DNA of 64,000 nucleotides from Halorarius litoreus (GTDB taxonomy: Archaea > Halobacteriota > Halobacteria > Halobacteriales > Haloarculaceae). The notes below the pieces were generated by a model that was given only the letters and a program-made list of their open reading frames with translations, was not told the origin of the DNA and made no database searches. Position 1 is the stretch's first letter, and each line of letters starts with the position of its first letter. The position numbers and the translations under genes were made by a program. Location of the stretch: contig NZ_CP101454.1 of NCBI RefSeq assembly GCF_024362405.1, forward strand, positions 806,001 through 870,000. The letters are read 5' to 3'. Shown here in pieces: positions 8,874 through 17,758 of this stretch.

Positions 8874-8895
8874 ATAACAATACTACTATTGTTAT
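8874..8895. promoter_or_regulatory. Perfect 9-bp inverted repeat
   Basis: ATAACAATA and TATTGTTAT flank a 4-base CTAC centre. It lies 203 bases upstream of iclR copy 1 and 25 bases before the second ATTCG-N7-CGAAT site. It looks like an operator, since the loop is short and no T-tract follows. Confidence 0.55.
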
Positions 8896-8920
8896 CTTTA
8901 TTCACTCACGGCTAGATGGT

Positions 8921-8937
8921 ATTCGATTATACCGAAT
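8921..8937. promoter_or_regulatory. ATTCG-N7-CGAAT inverted repeat, copy 2
   Basis: ATTCG at 8921-8925 and CGAAT at 8933-8937, spacer ATTATAC. It is part of the array upstream of iclR copy 1. Confidence 0.65.
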
Positions 8938-9048
8938 GAACAGCAGATTAGTCGGAGGGGTCGACGGACCCTGTAGGTGGCTTATCGGCAGGAGCACCAC
9001 CTGGAGCGACGCTCGTCGCCGAGTAGGCGGACTCGAGGCGTGAAAAAT

Positions 9049-9065
9049 ATTCGGCATCGCCGAAT
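9049..9065. promoter_or_regulatory. ATTCG-N7-CGAAT operator at the iclR copy 1 promoter
   Basis: In this copy the symmetry is longer: TATTCGGC-ATC-GCCGAATA is a perfect repeat with 8-bp arms (9048-9066). It overlaps the AAAATATT promoter element and ends 32 bases before the iclR start. That position fits autorepression by blocking TFB/TBP or RNA polymerase. Confidence 0.75.
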
Positions 9066-9097
9066 ACTCTAAGTGGGATGGTACCAAACCGAACGGT

Positions 9098-9856
9098 ATG
9101 AGTAAGACGAACGAAGTCCAGACGACCCGGAAGTCGTTGACCATCCTCGAAGAGCTGGTGAAGATGGACGGAGCCGGGTTGGAGGCCATCGCGACGCATT
9201 TCGAGATGCCGAAGAGCACGGTTCACGGCCATCTCAAGGTGCTCGAGGAGATGGGATACGTCACCAACACCAAAGGGAGGTACAAGCCGACACTAGAGTT
9301 CCTCTACTGGGGCAACTACGTCAGGAACAACATGGAGATATTTCAGGTCGCCCGTACGGAGATGAAGGCACTCACCGCGGAGACAGGCGAGAGCACGTCG
9401 CTCGTCGTCGAAGAGGGTGGCCGAGCGATCATCGTCTACAACGTGGAAGGGCAGGGCGACTCGAAGTTCGTCACCAGCGCGGGCACGCGAACGTTCCTCC
9501 ACACGAACGCCTCGGGGAAGGCCATCCTGTCGCAGATGTCTCGCGAGGAGGTCGAAGCCGTCATCGACCACCACGGGCTGCCAGCGCTGACGGAGCACAC
9601 GGTGACCGACCCGGAAACCCTGTTCGCCGAACTCGAGGAGATTCGGGAGCGAGGGTACGCGATCAACCAGGAGGAGGCGCTCAGGGGGATGAAATCCATC
9701 GCCGCACCCATCACCGACATCGACGGGAACGTCATCGCAGCAATCGCCGTGTTCGGTCCTACTGTTCGCATGGACAACACCCGCCTGGAGGGCGAGCTCC
9801 CGATGCGAGTGCTCGAGACCGCGAACGTCATCGAGGTCAATTACAACTACGACTGA
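9098..9856 (+). CDS. IclR-family transcriptional regulator (copy 1), 252 aa
   Basis: Residues about 10-60 form the winged helix-turn-helix (EAIATHFEMPKSTVHGHLKVLEEMGYV); residues about 75-250 form the IclR effector-binding (GAF-like) domain, with TSLVVEEGGRAIIVYNVEG, HTNASGKAILSQM and the GYAINQEEALRGMKSIAAPI segment. IclR proteins bind a small acid or aromatic ligand and control catabolic genes and often themselves. It directly precedes a solute-binding lipoprotein gene, 87 bases apart. An ATTCG-N7-CGAAT repeat overlaps its promoter and TGGTACCA lies 12 bases before the start. The protein resembles the one at 61776-62543 in layout. Confidence 0.92.
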   Translation: MSKTNEVQTTRKSLTILEELVKMDGAGLEAIATHFEMPKSTVHGHLKVLEEMGYVTNTKGRYKPTLEFLYWGNYVRNNMEIFQVARTEMKALTAETGESTSLVVEEGGRAIIVYNVEGQGDSKFVTSAGTRTFLHTNASGKAILSQMSREEVEAVIDHHGLPALTEHTVTDPETLFAELEEIRERGYAINQEEALRGMKSIAAPITDIDGNVIAAIAVFGPTVRMDNTRLEGELPMRVLETANVIEVNYNYD

Positions 9857-9943
9857 CCCCGCGGCTCACGGCCGCGCATTGCTGACAGGAAATTTACCAA
9901 AACGATTAATATGGTCAGTGATAACCCTTTGCAAGGCACAACC

Positions 9944-11365
9944 ATGACAAAGCCGAATGCCAACTCAGCGGATAGTGTATCGACCGGCTCCAGTCGGGTC
10001 GGGCGGCGGCGATTCTTACAGACAGCGGGGGCGAGTGCCCTCGCAGTGTCCTTCGCAGGCTGTACGGGCGACGGGGGCGACGGCGGTGACGGCGGCGGGG
10101 GCGGTGGGAACGGTGGCGGTGGTGGGGGCGGCGGAGACGGTGGGGACGGCGGCGGGACCACCGGCGAGCCACAGATCGAAGGGCCAGTCAAGTTGGGCCT
10201 CCTCGCCCCGCTCCCCGAAAGCATCGCCCTGGGTCGGGCGTACGCCAACGCCGGGAAGATCGTCACGAAGCGACTCAACGACGCCGGCGGGCTCCTCGGA
10301 GCCGAGGTCGAACTGGTCATCAAGGACTCGGAACTCAACGCGAGCAAGACGCAGCAGGCGTACCGCGAGCTCGTGTTACAGGAAGAGGTGGACGCCACCT
10401 TCGGCCTGCTCAGCACCGAACCGCTGAACCAGATCCTCGGCGACATCGCGAGCCAGCAGAAGATCCACATCACCAGCGGGACGGGGAACACTGGCCTGAA
10501 CGACGAGATACGGAACAACTACGAGAACCGCAAGTACGTCTTCCGGAGCCACCAGAACGGCTACATCCAGGGGTACAACCTCACGAACTACTTCGACGAG
10601 TACGCTGACGACATCGGCGTCTCGGACATCGCGATCATGCTCGAGGACATCGAGGGCTACAAACCCCACGCCCAGGCGATTCGGGAGCATCTCCCCGACG
10701 GAATGAGCATCCAGATGGACGAGATTTTCTCCCCCGGTACCGAGGACTACCGACCACTGCTCCGCCAGGCAGAGCGGGCGAACGTGGATATGGCCGTCGT
10801 GTTCGTCTCGGTCACGGGCCCGACACTCATCAACCAGTGGGCGAGTATGCAACCGAACTTCGCGCTGGGCGGGTTCAGTATCGCAGCCTCGGATCCCAAG
10901 TTCTACGAGAACAACCCGAGTGCTGAGTACATGATGACGGGGGTGCCGGGTGCCGTCGCGAACTACACGCCGACGGAACTGACGAGCACGTTCATCCAGG
11001 AGCACAAGGATATGTTCGACGGGGCGGTCCCACCGTACTACACGGCGTACACGACCCACGACGCGATCTGGTCGTGGGCGAAGGCGGTCGAAGAGGCCGG
11101 GACTCTGAACGAAGACGACGTCATCGCCACCCTCGAAGACGGGAGCTGGGAGGGCGTTCAGGGTCAGATGGACTACTACAAGGGCGACGAGACGTTCGCG
11201 GATACGGATTTCAAGTTCGCGCACGACCTTCGATTCGGTGAGGACGGCGTCCAGCCACCCAACTACCAGTGGCAGGTGCAGGACGGCGAGGGCGAGCAGG
11301 TCGTCCTCTGGCCGGAGAGCGCCCGGCAGGGCGAGTTCCAGTGGCCCGACTGGATCGACCGCTGA
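9944..11365 (+). CDS. Liv-type ABC transporter substrate-binding lipoprotein, 473 aa
   Basis: A Tat signal (RVGRRRFLQTAG) is followed by a lipobox ending FAGC and a long Gly/Asp-rich tether, which is typical of haloarchaeal secreted lipoproteins. The mature part is a type I periplasmic-binding fold of the Leu/Ile/Val-AmiC class: KLGLLAPLPESIALGRAYANA near the start, VELVIKDSELNA, and EEVDATFGLLSTEP. These receptors also bind amides, urea and aromatic acids. An upstream in-frame ATG at 9911 exists, but the TATA-like ATTAATA at 9905-9911 favours the start at 9944. Its permease partners are probably the Liv genes at 14.6-17.5 kb. Confidence 0.9.
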   Translation: MTKPNANSADSVSTGSSRVGRRRFLQTAGASALAVSFAGCTGDGGDGGDGGGGGGNGGGGGGGGDGGDGGGTTGEPQIEGPVKLGLLAPLPESIALGRAYANAGKIVTKRLNDAGGLLGAEVELVIKDSELNASKTQQAYRELVLQEEVDATFGLLSTEPLNQILGDIASQQKIHITSGTGNTGLNDEIRNNYENRKYVFRSHQNGYIQGYNLTNYFDEYADDIGVSDIAIMLEDIEGYKPHAQAIREHLPDGMSIQMDEIFSPGTEDYRPLLRQAERANVDMAVVFVSVTGPTLINQWASMQPNFALGGFSIAASDPKFYENNPSAEYMMTGVPGAVANYTPTELTSTFIQEHKDMFDGAVPPYYTAYTTHDAIWSWAKAVEEAGTLNEDDVIATLEDGSWEGVQGQMDYYKGDETFADTDFKFAHDLRFGEDGVQPPNYQWQVQDGEGEQVVLWPESARQGEFQWPDWIDR

Positions 11366-11480
11366 GGTTCGGTACCTTCCGTTTTCCGCCGCGACGCACT
11401 CACGGACAGAGCGGTGGCGTTCGTGCGACGTGACCGCCGCGGGCGCGAGCGTTTATTAGCTCTCGTGTCGACGCCGTCGT

Positions 11481-12431
11481 ATGGACGTCGCAGTGCTCGG
11501 TGCCGGTACCATCGGATCGACGGTCGCGTACGTGCTCGCAACGGAGTGTCGAGACGTCGACGTCAGACTCGTCGACGTCGAGACGGGCCGGAGCCGAGGT
11601 CACGCGATCGACATCGCCCACGCGACGGCACACGTCGCACACTCGGTGGGGGGCGTCGTGGGAAGCCGTGCGACGAGCATCGAGGCGGTCGATCCGGGAC
11701 CTGCAGCGGTCGCGGGCGTCGACTGTCTCGTCGTCACTGCGAGTGCCCCCCGTCCCGACTCGGCGAGCCACCGGGGCGGTCGACTCGCGTGGCTGGAGTC
11801 GAATCGCGACATCGTCTCGACCATCGCGGACTGGCTCCGGGAGACCGACCCCTGTCCGGTGCTGTGCGTGACGAACCCGCTCGACGTACTCACCTACCAG
11901 CTCTACCGAGAATCCGGGTGGCCGCGCCACCGGTTCGTCGGCTACTCGCTCTCGGAGACCGCCCGGATCGCCGACGAACTGGCCCGGCGCTACGACGTCG
12001 ACCACGAGGCCGTCTACTGCCCGGTCATCGGTGAACACGGCGAACAGATGGTGCCGGTGTTCTCACGCGCGACGATCGACGGCGAGCGGCTCGGTCTGTC
12101 GCCCGAGGAGCGCGACCAAGTCGTCGACTACATGCTCGACGTCCCCTACGACGTCATCGAACTCCGGGGTGAAGCCGACTCTTCCCGGTGGGTCACCGGC
12201 CGCGGCGTCGCGCTGGCCGCGTGGGCCATCCTGCAGGGTGGCGTCGACGAGCCCGTCGGGCTCTCGACACCCCTCGACGGCGAGTACGGCTACACCGACG
12301 TCTCGTTGAGCGTTCCGGTCAGGCTCGACGCCGAGGGCGTAACCGAGATCGTCGAGTGGGAGCTCTCCGGGTGGGAACGGCAGCGACTCAACGACGCCCG
12401 GGACGCCGTCGCCGTCCACTGCGCCGAGTGA
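11481..12431 (+). CDS. Malate/lactate dehydrogenase family protein, 316 aa
   Basis: An NAD-dependent 2-hydroxyacid dehydrogenase of the LDH/MDH family. The Rossmann loop is GAGTIGS at residue 7. The NAD/substrate segment VTNPLDVLTY, the substrate-binding Arg in SLSETARIADEL, and the catalytic His in VIGEHGEQMVPVFS are all present. The active-site loop that normally reads PRxPGMxR is diverged (PRPDSASHRGGR), and the usual GxxLDSAR is GYSLSETAR, so the substrate may be a less common 2-hydroxyacid. A TTTATTA promoter element lies about 27 bases upstream. The gene sits between a binding-protein gene and an amidohydrolase gene. Confidence 0.85.
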   Translation: MDVAVLGAGTIGSTVAYVLATECRDVDVRLVDVETGRSRGHAIDIAHATAHVAHSVGGVVGSRATSIEAVDPGPAAVAGVDCLVVTASAPRPDSASHRGGRLAWLESNRDIVSTIADWLRETDPCPVLCVTNPLDVLTYQLYRESGWPRHRFVGYSLSETARIADELARRYDVDHEAVYCPVIGEHGEQMVPVFSRATIDGERLGLSPEERDQVVDYMLDVPYDVIELRGEADSSRWVTGRGVALAAWAILQGGVDEPVGLSTPLDGEYGYTDVSLSVPVRLDAEGVTEIVEWELSGWERQRLNDARDAVAVHCAE

Positions 12432-12518
12432 GCCGACCGTGGGTGTCGGTCGTACCGTTTCTGTGGGTGCTGTCACCGAAATTATTAACTCCTTGTGAAC
12501 AACACGCATACGTACATC

Positions 12519-13646
12519 ATGGCACAAGCAACGGAAGCTGATACCGTGACGTCTCTCGATCAGTTGGACGTGGTCGTCGACTGTGATTCCCACATCACCG
12601 ACGGCGCGATCATGTTCGACGAGATCCTCGGGTACATGGAGAACGACCTGATGCAAAAGCAGATCGGCGACGCTCTGTTGCCGAACAACAACGTGTTCTC
12701 CACGACGCTGGCGTCGCCGCCGTTCCCGGACATCCTGAACGCGGAGGACGGCGGGCTCGGTATTCCACAGTGCATCAGGCCGGAGCAGAAGTACGAGTCG
12801 ATGGACGAGTACGGCATCGACGAGGCCATCATCGGGCCGACGCTGGCGTCGGCGCTCGGCACCGTCAACAACGACCAGTACGCCGTGGCCCTCGCGCAGG
12901 CGTACAACTCCTGGCTGCTCGATACGTTCCTCGACGACAACGACGGCATCCAGGGGACGCTCGTCATCGCGCCACAGAAGCCCGACAAAGCCGCCGAGGA
13001 GATCGAGCGGCACGCGGACGAGAACGACATCGTGGGCGTCCAGCTCCCGGCGACGGGCCTGCCCCTCCCACCGGGCCACGAGTGGTACGACCCCATCTAC
13101 CAGGCTGCGGAGGACTACGACCTTCCGGTGTGTATGCACAGCCTCTCGAACAGCAACCACTTCGAGTTCCCCACCCAGCGGAAGTGGGCCGAGACGTTCA
13201 GCGAGGACCACGCCATCGCCCACCCGTTCTCGCACATGTGGAACATCACGACGATGCTATTCCGGGGCGTGACCGAACGGTTCGACATCGACGTCGTGAT
13301 GCAGGAGGGCGGTATCGCCTGGATTCCCTACATGCGCTGGCGGCTCGACGACCACTATCTCGAGGCGTCCCACGAGCTGCCGTACGTGAACAAGCTCCCG
13401 AGCGAGTACATCGACGAGAGCTACTACTTCACGACTCAGCCGCTCGGGCACACCGCCGACAACCCCGAGCACATGGCGTACGCTGTCGAGATGGCGGGCG
13501 CTAACAACATCATGTTCTCGTCGGACCACCCCCACCCCGACTTCGACCTGCCGGGCGAGCTGTTCAACCGCGTCTACTCCCACTTCGACGGACAGACCGT
13601 CCGGAACGTGATGGGCGAGACCGCAGTCGAGCTCTTCGGGCTGTAA
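12519..13646 (+). CDS. Amidohydrolase-2 family protein, 375 aa
   Basis: Belongs to PF04909. It has the D-x-D-x-H form of the N-terminal motif (VVDCDSHITD), HSLSNSNHFEF and a HPFSHMWN segment in the middle, and a C-terminal FSSDHPHPDFD whose Asp is the expected catalytic or metal-binding residue. Relatives are ACMSD-like decarboxylases and hydrolases acting on ring-cleavage products. The start at 12519 follows a TTATTAA promoter element by about 30 bases, consistent with a nearly leaderless transcript; an upstream in-frame ATG at 12495 is too close to the promoter. The Rieske protein gene follows after two bases, so the two are probably co-transcribed. Confidence 0.85.
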   Translation: MAQATEADTVTSLDQLDVVVDCDSHITDGAIMFDEILGYMENDLMQKQIGDALLPNNNVFSTTLASPPFPDILNAEDGGLGIPQCIRPEQKYESMDEYGIDEAIIGPTLASALGTVNNDQYAVALAQAYNSWLLDTFLDDNDGIQGTLVIAPQKPDKAAEEIERHADENDIVGVQLPATGLPLPPGHEWYDPIYQAAEDYDLPVCMHSLSNSNHFEFPTQRKWAETFSEDHAIAHPFSHMWNITTMLFRGVTERFDIDVVMQEGGIAWIPYMRWRLDDHYLEASHELPYVNKLPSEYIDESYYFTTQPLGHTADNPEHMAYAVEMAGANNIMFSSDHPHPDFDLPGELFNRVYSHFDGQTVRNVMGETAVELFGL

Positions 13647-13648
13647 CG

Positions 13649-14011
13649 ATGCCGAGCCGCCATCACGTCGCCAGCGAATCGGAGTTCGAGACCACGAGCG
13701 AGGGGCGCATCATCACGGAGATCCAGGGCAAGGAGATCGCCGTGTTCCGCATCGACGAGGAGTACCACGGGGTGTTGAACTACTGTGTCCACCAGGCCGG
13801 GCCGCTCTGTGAGGGGCGGGTCACCGGCGATACGCAGATCGCGGAGGACGGCTGGTCGTGGGAGTCCACCCGCGAGGACGAGATCATCTCGTGTCCCTGG
13901 CACGCCTGGAAGTTCGATATCAAAGGCGGGCAGTGTATCGACGACGACCGCTACTCCGTCCCCACGTACGAGGTCGAGGTCGAGGACGGCGAGATTTACG
14001 TCGTCGCGTGA
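13649..14011 (+). CDS. Rieske [2Fe-2S] ferredoxin-like protein, 120 aa
   Basis: A single Rieske domain with both cluster motifs: CVHQAG (Cys46, His48) and CPWHAW (Cys82, His85). Stand-alone Rieske ferredoxins pass electrons to ring-hydroxylating oxygenases or similar enzymes. The first motif is CxHQAGPLCEG rather than the more common CxHxGxxL. The gene starts two bases after the amidohydrolase stop, which argues for a shared operon and function. No oxygenase alpha subunit is visible nearby; the SnoaL-like protein at 925-1341 is the only fold match to a beta subunit. Confidence 0.88.
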   Translation: MPSRHHVASESEFETTSEGRIITEIQGKEIAVFRIDEEYHGVLNYCVHQAGPLCEGRVTGDTQIAEDGWSWESTREDEIISCPWHAWKFDIKGGQCIDDDRYSVPTYEVEVEDGEIYVVA

Positions 14012-14029
14012 GCCGGCGCCACGCTCGCG

Positions 14030-14413
14030 TCACTCGACTGCCGACCGGACCGTCGACTCGAACGTCGCCTTGTCGATGTCGTACTCGGTGAACCCCTCTC
14101 CTTCGCGTGTTCGCCCCACCTCGGCGACGTGCGTGCCGTCGACGGTCACCTCCCAGTTCTTTCCGACCTCCGGGTTCACCGCCCGGAGCCTGAGTTCGAC
14201 GCCGAGTTCCGCCTCCAGTGCCATCAACGTCGGCGGGACCAGTGTTCCGTCCGAGAAGCGTGGCGGTCGATACGGGCGCATCTCGTGACGGCGGAACTCC
14301 TCGATGTTCTCGCGCCACCACTCGGGATACGTCGAGAGGTCCTCACCTTCGTACGGATCCTCCTCGTCGTAGCCGGCGGGGAGTGCGGCGTCCCGCCCGT
14401 GACCGTCACTCAT
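14030..14413 (-). CDS. Uncharacterised acidic protein, 127 aa
   Basis: I do not recognise the family. The protein has a Pro/Glu-rich N-terminus (YDEEDPYEGEDLSTYPEWW), then RPYRPPRFSDGTLVPPTLM and a beta-rich C-terminal part (VEVGRTREGEGFTEYDIDK in outline). Acidity and codon bias are those of a true haloarchaeal gene. The ATG at 14413 is chosen because the upstream extension is basic and unlike the rest. It is convergent with the Rieske gene (18 bases between). Confidence 0.65.
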   Translation of the reverse strand: MSDGHGRDAALPAGYDEEDPYEGEDLSTYPEWWRENIEEFRRHEMRPYRPPRFSDGTLVPPTLMALEAELGVELRLRAVNPEVGKNWEVTVDGTHVAEVGRTREGEGFTEYDIDKATFESTVRSAVE

Positions 14414-14642
14414 CGTGGTGCGTGCCGTCCATCGTGTCCCGGCGACCGACGACACGGATGGAACGTCGAAGCGAAACCACGCGTCGCCGGTCCGTACTGT
14501 TCCTGTGCATACGGTTCACACGAACGGCCGGTCGCATAAAATCCTCGGTGCCGCCACCTCGGTCTCCGTCAGGTGGCCAGAGACGGAGGGAGGAGCGTGC
14601 GTTCGATGGCACGGCGTGAGAAGAACCTACACGCCAGCTGGG

Positions 14643-15716
14643 TCACTCCGCGTCCAGTCCTTGCTGTCCGCCGCCACGGCGGTCGAGGATTCCTCGACCG
14701 AGCTCGATGACCTTCTTGAGGATTCCCTCGGGGATGAACAGCAGAATCAAGAGGGTGATGAGGTAGAACACCAGGATGTCGAACCGGGCGAACGGGGCGT
14801 TGATGACGGGAATCGTGTACTCGATGTCGCTGGCAAAGTCCTTCAGCCACCAGAAGATGAACCCGCCGATCGTCGGGCCGACGATGGTCCCGATACCACC
14901 GATGATGGCCGCGAGCAGGATGTCGATCATCACGATGAGGTCGAGCAGTTGCGTCGGCGAGGCGCTGCCCACGGGCGTGTGGACGAACATCGCGCCCGCC
15001 AGTCCGCCGATGGCGGCGCTGACGACCATCGCGAACGTCTTGAACTTCGCCGGGCTGTGACCGCTCGCGGAGACGGCCAGTTTGTCCTCACGGATGCCCT
15101 TGAAGATGGCCCCGGTGTCCGAGCGAGTGATGACGAACGCGATGGTGAAGATGACGAGGAACAGCGCGAACGCCACGTAGTAGTTCGCCATCGCGGTCGC
15201 GTTGAAATCGCCCATCTCGACGAGCAGTTCCGCCCCCTGGAGCCCCCGTCGACCGCCGAACAGATCCGAGTTCAACTGGAACACCTGCAACAGGATGAGC
15301 GGCGGCAGGAGCGTGAACAGCGCCAGGTAGTGGCCCTCGATGCGGAGCGCCGGGACGCTGAACAGGAGGCCGCCGACCGCCGCCAGCACGACGCCGATGG
15401 CGATCCCGATGACCGGCGAGATACCCAGCTCGATGTTCAGCAGGGCGGAGGTGTAGCCGCCGGTCGCGAAGAAGAACGTGTGGCCGAAACTCACCTGGTC
15501 GGTGTAGCCCGAGACGAAGTCCCAGCTGATGATGAACATCACGAAGTAGAGGACGGTGATCATCTTCAGCAGGTCGAGCACACCGATACCGAACGGGAGG
15601 ACCGCGAGCAGGACGAGGCCGAGGACGCCGAACAGGTGCCGGTAGGACAGCGAGAGGCGGTCGACGACGGCGCGGACCTTGCCTCCGAGGTCACCGACGA
15701 ACGACTTCGTCGACAT
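14643..15716 (-). CDS. livM: Liv-type ABC transporter permease LivM, 357 aa
   Basis: A multi-spanning membrane protein of the branched-chain amino acid transporter permease family. Recognisable parts are VSGYTDQVSFGHTFFFATGGYTS in the N-terminal third, GRRGLQGAELL, and FRSDTGxIFKGIREDKLAVSASGH in outline, which is the cytoplasmic loop contacting the ATPase. Its start codon shares one base with the stop of livH (TGATG at 15718-15714), so the two are translationally coupled. The transporter probably imports a carboxylate or amide substrate for the surrounding pathway. Confidence 0.92.
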   Translation of the reverse strand: MSTKSFVGDLGGKVRAVVDRLSLSYRHLFGVLGLVLLAVLPFGIGVLDLLKMITVLYFVMFIISWDFVSGYTDQVSFGHTFFFATGGYTSALLNIELGISPVIGIAIGVVLAAVGGLLFSVPALRIEGHYLALFTLLPPLILLQVFQLNSDLFGGRRGLQGAELLVEMGDFNATAMANYYVAFALFLVIFTIAFVITRSDTGAIFKGIREDKLAVSASGHSPAKFKTFAMVVSAAIGGLAGAMFVHTPVGSASPTQLLDLIVMIDILLAAIIGGIGTIVGPTIGGFIFWWLKDFASDIEYTIPVINAPFARFDILVFYLITLLILLFIPEGILKKVIELGRGILDRRGGGQQGLDAE

Positions 15717-16582
15717 CAGTCGCTCGCCTCCTCACGGCCGAACAGTCCAGTTGGTCGGGCGACGAGAACGATGACGAGCAGCACCAGCGGTGCGAGCCCG
15801 GTCAGACGGGGCGAGACGAACGACGTCGTGAACGTCTCGAGGAACGCGATGACGTGGGCACCGACGATGCTCCCACGGATCGACCCGATGCCGCCCAGAA
15901 TGACGATGGAGAACGCGAGCACGAGCGGGTTCAGCCCCATGTTGTAGACGACGGTCTGGAACATCCCGAGGAAGAGCCCCGCGATGGCCGCGAGCGCCCC
16001 AGCGATGAACCAGGTGTACACCGAGATGTCGAACTTCTTGATACCGACGAGTGCGGCTCCGCGCTTGCTCATACTCACCGCGCGGATCGCACGCCCCTGT
16101 CGCGTCCGATTGATGTACCACAGCACCCCGAGTATCGACAGCCACGAGAGGACGAACATCAGGATCTGGTTGTACAACACCGTCACGTCGGCGATCTTCG
16201 TCCGGCCGGAGACGAGCGTGGGAATCGACAGCGCGGCCGTCCCTTCGAGCGCCAGGAACATCTCCTCGACGATGAGAAACAGGAGCAGTGTCACGATGAC
16301 GACGACGATGGGGTCACCCTCGACGAGTCGCACGGGGCCGACGTAGACGGCGACGCTGAACACCGCGGTGAAGAGGACGGCGAGTATCGCGGCCGGCCAC
16401 GCCGGCAGCCCGAACTGCTTGGTCGCGTAGAACATCAAGAACGGCGCGATGGTGACGTACGCGGCGTGAGCGACGTTGAGTACGCCACCGACGCCGAAGA
16501 TCATCGTGAACCCGACTGCGACGAGCGCGTACAGGGCGCTCAGCAGGAACCCAATGACGATGGCATCTGTAAGTACGGACAT
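15716..16582 (-). CDS. livH: Liv-type ABC transporter permease LivH, 288 aa
   Basis: The partner permease. It has about eight hydrophobic segments; GVGGVLNVAHAAY in the first third and RAVSMSKRGAALVGI in the coupling loop match the LivH family (LNxAHGxxY; RAxxxdxxxAxlmGI). It is the first gene of the livH-livM pair. The 131 bases before it, after livG, contain AT-rich promoter-like sequence (AATAATGTTTTGGG), so livHM may be transcribed separately from livG. Confidence 0.92.
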   Translation of the reverse strand: MSVLTDAIVIGFLLSALYALVAVGFTMIFGVGGVLNVAHAAYVTIAPFLMFYATKQFGLPAWPAAILAVLFTAVFSVAVYVGPVRLVEGDPIVVVIVTLLLFLIVEEMFLALEGTAALSIPTLVSGRTKIADVTVLYNQILMFVLSWLSILGVLWYINRTRQGRAIRAVSMSKRGAALVGIKKFDISVYTWFIAGALAAIAGLFLGMFQTVVYNMGLNPLVLAFSIVILGGIGSIRGSIVGAHVIAFLETFTTSFVSPRLTGLAPLVLLVIVLVARPTGLFGREEASD

Positions 16583-16713
16583 TGAGGATTGGTATGCCTA
16601 TGGTAGCAATAATGTTTTGGGTAATGATAGCGTGGCACAAATGATGCCGTCGCTTCCGTAGCCAGCCCACCAGCAGCACGACCCAGAACGGCCCAGCAGC
16701 CGGGGCGTACCCG

Positions 16714-17517
16714 TTACAGCTCGCCACCGAGGTACGCGTCCTGAACGCCTTTGTCCTCGCGGATCTCCTCGGGTGTCCCCTCGGCGATCTTCGAGCCGAA
16801 GTTGATGACGAACGCGCGGTCGATGAGCGACAGCAGCCCACGCATGTTGTGGTCGACGACGATCATCGTCAACCCCTGCTCCCGCTTTTCGAGCAGGAGG
16901 TCCGAGATGCGCTGGACCTCGAGGTCGGTGAGCCCGGCGAACGGCTCGTCGATGAGCAGCAGGTCGGGGTCGGTCGCCAGCGCACGGGCGAGTTCCAGTC
17001 GAAGGATACCGGCGTGCGGGAGCTCGTCGGGCATCCGGTAGAGGCTGTCGCCGAGCCCGACGCTCTCACAGATCTTCGCAGCCTCCTCGGTCGTCTTGCC
17101 CATGAGCCCCGACGCGGTGAGGAGCCGTCCGGAGGAGTGTGCGAGCGCGACGTTCTCGACGACGTTCCGGTCGTTGAGGGGACGGAACGACTGGAACGTG
17201 CGGGCCAGCCCGCGGTCGATGAGGTGGTGGAGCTTCGCGTCGGTGATGTCCTCGCCTTTGTACCAGATGGTTCCCGACGTGACCGGGTAGATACCGGTGA
17301 TGCAGTTGAACGTCGTCGACTTCCCGGCGCCGTTCGGCCCGATGAACCCGACGATCTCCTGCTCCTGGATGGCGAACGAGAGCCCGTCGACAGCGACCAG
17401 CCCGCCGAACCGCTTCACGAGGTTGTCGACGACGAGGATGCCGTCGTCGGGACCGTACACACCCGCTTCGTCGATAGTCTGCGGCTCCGTCTCTGCCGTC
17501 GAGGCGGTGTCACTCAC
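16714..17517 (-). CDS. livG: Liv-type ABC transporter ATPase LivG, 267 aa
   Basis: ABC ATPase with Walker A GPNGAGKST, a LivG-type Q-loop region ARTFQSFRPL, and Walker B LLLIDEPFAGL followed by the H-loop VVDHNMRGL. The signature motif, normally LSGGQ, reads LPHAGILRLELARAL, a diverged form. A livF gene, which normally follows and encodes the second ATPase, is absent. Either LivG works as a homodimer or LivF is encoded elsewhere. The N-terminus has an extra 25 acidic residues before the cassette. The gene is divergent from the D-2-hydroxyacid dehydrogenase gene. Confidence 0.9.
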   Translation of the reverse strand: MSDTASTAETEPQTIDEAGVYGPDDGILVVDNLVKRFGGLVAVDGLSFAIQEQEIVGFIGPNGAGKSTTFNCITGIYPVTSGTIWYKGEDITDAKLHHLIDRGLARTFQSFRPLNDRNVVENVALAHSSGRLLTASGLMGKTTEEAAKICESVGLGDSLYRMPDELPHAGILRLELARALATDPDLLLIDEPFAGLTDLEVQRISDLLLEKREQGLTMIVVDHNMRGLLSLIDRAFVINFGSKIAEGTPEEIREDKGVQDAYLGGEL

Positions 17518-17638
17518 GGCCGCGTCCCCCGGGGGCCGTGCCGCCTCGGGTCGCGTGCAGTCCGTAGCCGGCTCTGGTAGCGGAGATGACTCATGCCTGT
17601 TCGTGAGAGGATGGGGAACGATGATAAAGATTGTGGGG

Positions 17639-17646
17639 TGGTATCA
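17639..17646. promoter_or_regulatory. TGGTATCA element (12-bp TGGTATCACACC)
   Basis: The 12-mer TGGTATCACACC is found here, midway between the divergent livG and D-2-hydroxyacid dehydrogenase starts, and again at 20467 directly ahead of the ThDP enzyme start. It may be a shared regulator half-site; see also the GTATCAC arms at 53124. Confidence 0.4.
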
Positions 17647-17758
17647 CACCTGCTGGTCGGGTCGCGACGGGGCCGCACGCCGGTGGCGAATCGTCGTCGC
17701 ACCGTCTCTCGCAATGGGCGAAACGATTTTATCTCGGTGTTCGAAATACGCAACGGTA

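Larger units (their letters stand above)
8121..9097. promoter_or_regulatory. Long regulatory-looking interval upstream of iclR copy 1
   Basis: No coding frame is convincing in this 977-base stretch, which is richer in A+T than its surroundings. It holds a hairpin at 8203-8225, three copies of the ATTCG-N7-CGAAT inverted repeat (8657, 8921, 9049), a perfect 9-bp inverted repeat at 8874-8895 and a TGGTACCA palindrome at 9079-9086. The repeats nearest the iclR start overlap its probable TATA element. It may contain a lost divergent gene or promoter as well. Confidence 0.55.

Noticed and set aside
10060..10165. GGC/GGT repeats in the binding-protein genes (also near 27600 and 59560)
   Set aside because: They encode the Gly/Asp/Asn-rich tether after the lipobox, which is ordinary in haloarchaeal lipoproteins, not a repeat element or CRISPR.
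14415..15947. A 510-codon open frame on the plus strand over the livM gene
   Set aside because: It is antisense to livM, whose product has clear membrane and coupling-loop features. Long antisense frames are normal in GC-rich haloarchaeal genes. The predicted product is Asp/Glu/Arg/Gln-rich without domains.
17514..17593. A 26-codon minus-strand frame upstream of livG as a possible livF remnant
   Set aside because: The sequence is Arg/Gly-rich and shows no Walker or signature motif.
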